From NCBI GenBank assembly GCA_029210945.1, contig JARGGH010000010.1, positions 21,418 to 85,417 on the forward strand: a stretch of DNA of 64,000 nucleotides. Direction: 5' to 3'. Numbering within the stretch: position 1 is the first letter of the stretch; each line of letters opens with the position of its first letter. The stretch is from Anaerolineales bacterium. GTDB taxonomy: Bacteria; Chloroflexota; Anaerolineae; Anaerolineales; E44-bin32. Below are positions 63,499-64,000 of this stretch, piece by piece. A program made the translations under genes and the position numbers. A model generated the notes under the pieces. The model was not told where the DNA came from, made no database searches, and saw only the letters and a list, made by a program, of their open reading frames with translations.

Positions 63499-63914
63499 GC
63501 GATTACCTTTCCCAGCACGTGTAAATCCATCGGCTCACAGCCAATTGAGCGGTAGAACGCCAACGCCGCATCGTTTTCGCGCGTCACCAGCAGGTAGTAT
63601 TTATAGCATCCCAGCGCGTTCAATCGATCCTCAAGCGTGTTCATCAACCGGGCGGCGATCCCCTTCCGGCGCCGTTCCAGCGTCACTGCAAGGTGGTAAA
63701 CGAGTCCCCGGCGCCCATCATAGCCTCCGATGACCGTACCCACAATTTGACCGTTCTCGATAGCCACAAGGAAGAGTTCTGGATCACGTTCCTGCTTGTG
63801 AAGCAGCCCTGCGTAATCATCCGTAGACGAGATCTGGATTCCGGGAGAACAGCGCTCCCACAAATCGCGGACCGCCTGGTAATCCCGGTCTGGATCAAAG
63901 GTTCGAATATTCAT
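63495..63914 (-). CDS. GNAT family N-acetyltransferase
   Basis: 139-aa acetyl-CoA-dependent transferase. VAIENGQIVGTVIGGYDGRRGLVYHLAVTLERRRKGIAARLMNTLEDRL contains the acetyl-CoA loop RRKGIA (RxxGxA). YLLVTRENDAALAFYRSIGCEPMD is the family C-terminal signature. Resembles YpeA-like small acetyltransferases. ATG 63914 follows GAGGTGG. The intron end lies just upstream, so it may be transcribed from within or beyond the intron. Confidence 0.9.
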   Translation of the reverse strand: MNIRTFDPDRDYQAVRDLWERCSPGIQISSTDDYAGLLHKQERDPELFLVAIENGQIVGTVIGGYDGRRGLVYHLAVTLERRRKGIAARLMNTLEDRLNALGCYKYYLLVTRENDAALAFYRSIGCEPMDLHVLGKVIA

Positions 63915-63921
63915 TGCCACC

Positions 63922-64000
63922 TCTAATCGGGATAGGGGAGGGCCTCACGGCCCTACCCCTCCCACACCACCGGACATGCGGGTCCGCATCCGGCGGTTCG
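63922..64000 (-). mobile_element. 3' end of a group II intron (domains V and VI), IIC-like
   Basis: Read on the minus strand from the window edge. Domain V (64000-63965): an 8-bp proximal stem ACCGCCGG/CCGGTGGT, a 2-nt GT bulge, a 5-bp distal stem ATGCG/CGCAT and tetraloop GACC. The catalytic triad reads CGC as in class C introns, not AGC. Domain VI follows as GGGAGGGG.AGGGCC/GGCCCT.CCCCTATCCC around GTGA, with an unpaired A near the 3' side that could be the branch point. The 3' splice point would be near 63926-63922, 8-12 nt before the GNAT start. The ribozyme body and any reverse transcriptase lie outside the window. Confidence 0.82.

Overview
The window looks like a contiguous chromosomal piece of a free-living bacterium, most plausibly a Chloroflexota (Anaerolineae-type) member. 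This is inferred from gene order, Thr/Pro-rich linkers in the exported proteins, absence of outer-membrane genes, frequent TGn-TATAAT promoters and several apparently leaderless mRNAs. No taxonomic marker could be aligned, so this is inference. Most of the window is GC-rich and densely coded; about 28.6-35.8 kb is visibly more AT-rich and sparsely coded and looks accessory.

Layout. 1-6.7 kb (+): 3' part of gltX, tRNA-Gln(CTG), ftsY, prfB with a programmed +1 frameshift, secG, a peptide-type solute-binding protein and a double-S1 RNA-binding protein. 6.7-12.3 kb (-): a small acidic Cys protein with a VKOR, a bifunctional Rel, a SurA/PpiC foldase, and rpsF-ssb-rpsR. 12.6-19.6 kb (+): phosphohexomutase, tatD, polyprenyl diphosphate synthase, a STAS / anti-sigma kinase / GAF-SpoIIE phosphatase partner-switching set, and upp. 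19.7-26.1 kb (-): Ser/Thr kinase-tpiA and yvcK-gap-pgk. 26.2-28.6 kb (+): an MsmX/UgpC-type ABC ATPase and apgM, completing a lower-glycolysis cluster.

28.6-35.8 kb is accessory: a PIN/RHH toxin-antitoxin pair with a palindromic operator over its own -10 box, a large Pmp-like beta-helix lipoprotein, and a GH10-like lipoprotein. 35.8-40.4 kb (-): MoxR, DUF58, a membrane spermidine-synthase-like protein and a Lit-type lipoprotein transacylase. 40.5-49.2 kb (-): five large polytopic membrane proteins in an A-B-A-B-C order, every junction a 4-nt overlap; this looks like a duplicated surface-glycan or lipid-linked-sugar glycosyltransferase cassette.

49.2-52.4 kb (+): a leaderless zinc-ribbon coiled-coil protein and a membrane-anchored NACHT-HEAT NTPase. 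52.4-57.0 kb (-): CcdA, TlpA, a glutaredoxin-DUF2085 fusion, PgeF, YggS, YggT and DUF167. 57.1-60.2 kb (-): CsoR-CopZ-CopA copper efflux with a recognisable promoter and operator. 60.3-63.9 kb (-): GNAT, MogA, MFS and an unrecognised 462-aa protein. The last ~75 bases carry domains V and VI of a group II intron whose body lies beyond the window.

The least explained and most interesting parts are the A-B-A-B-C membrane cassette, the NACHT-HEAT protein with its zinc-ribbon neighbour, the Pmp-like lipoprotein next to Lit, and the leaderless expression mode.
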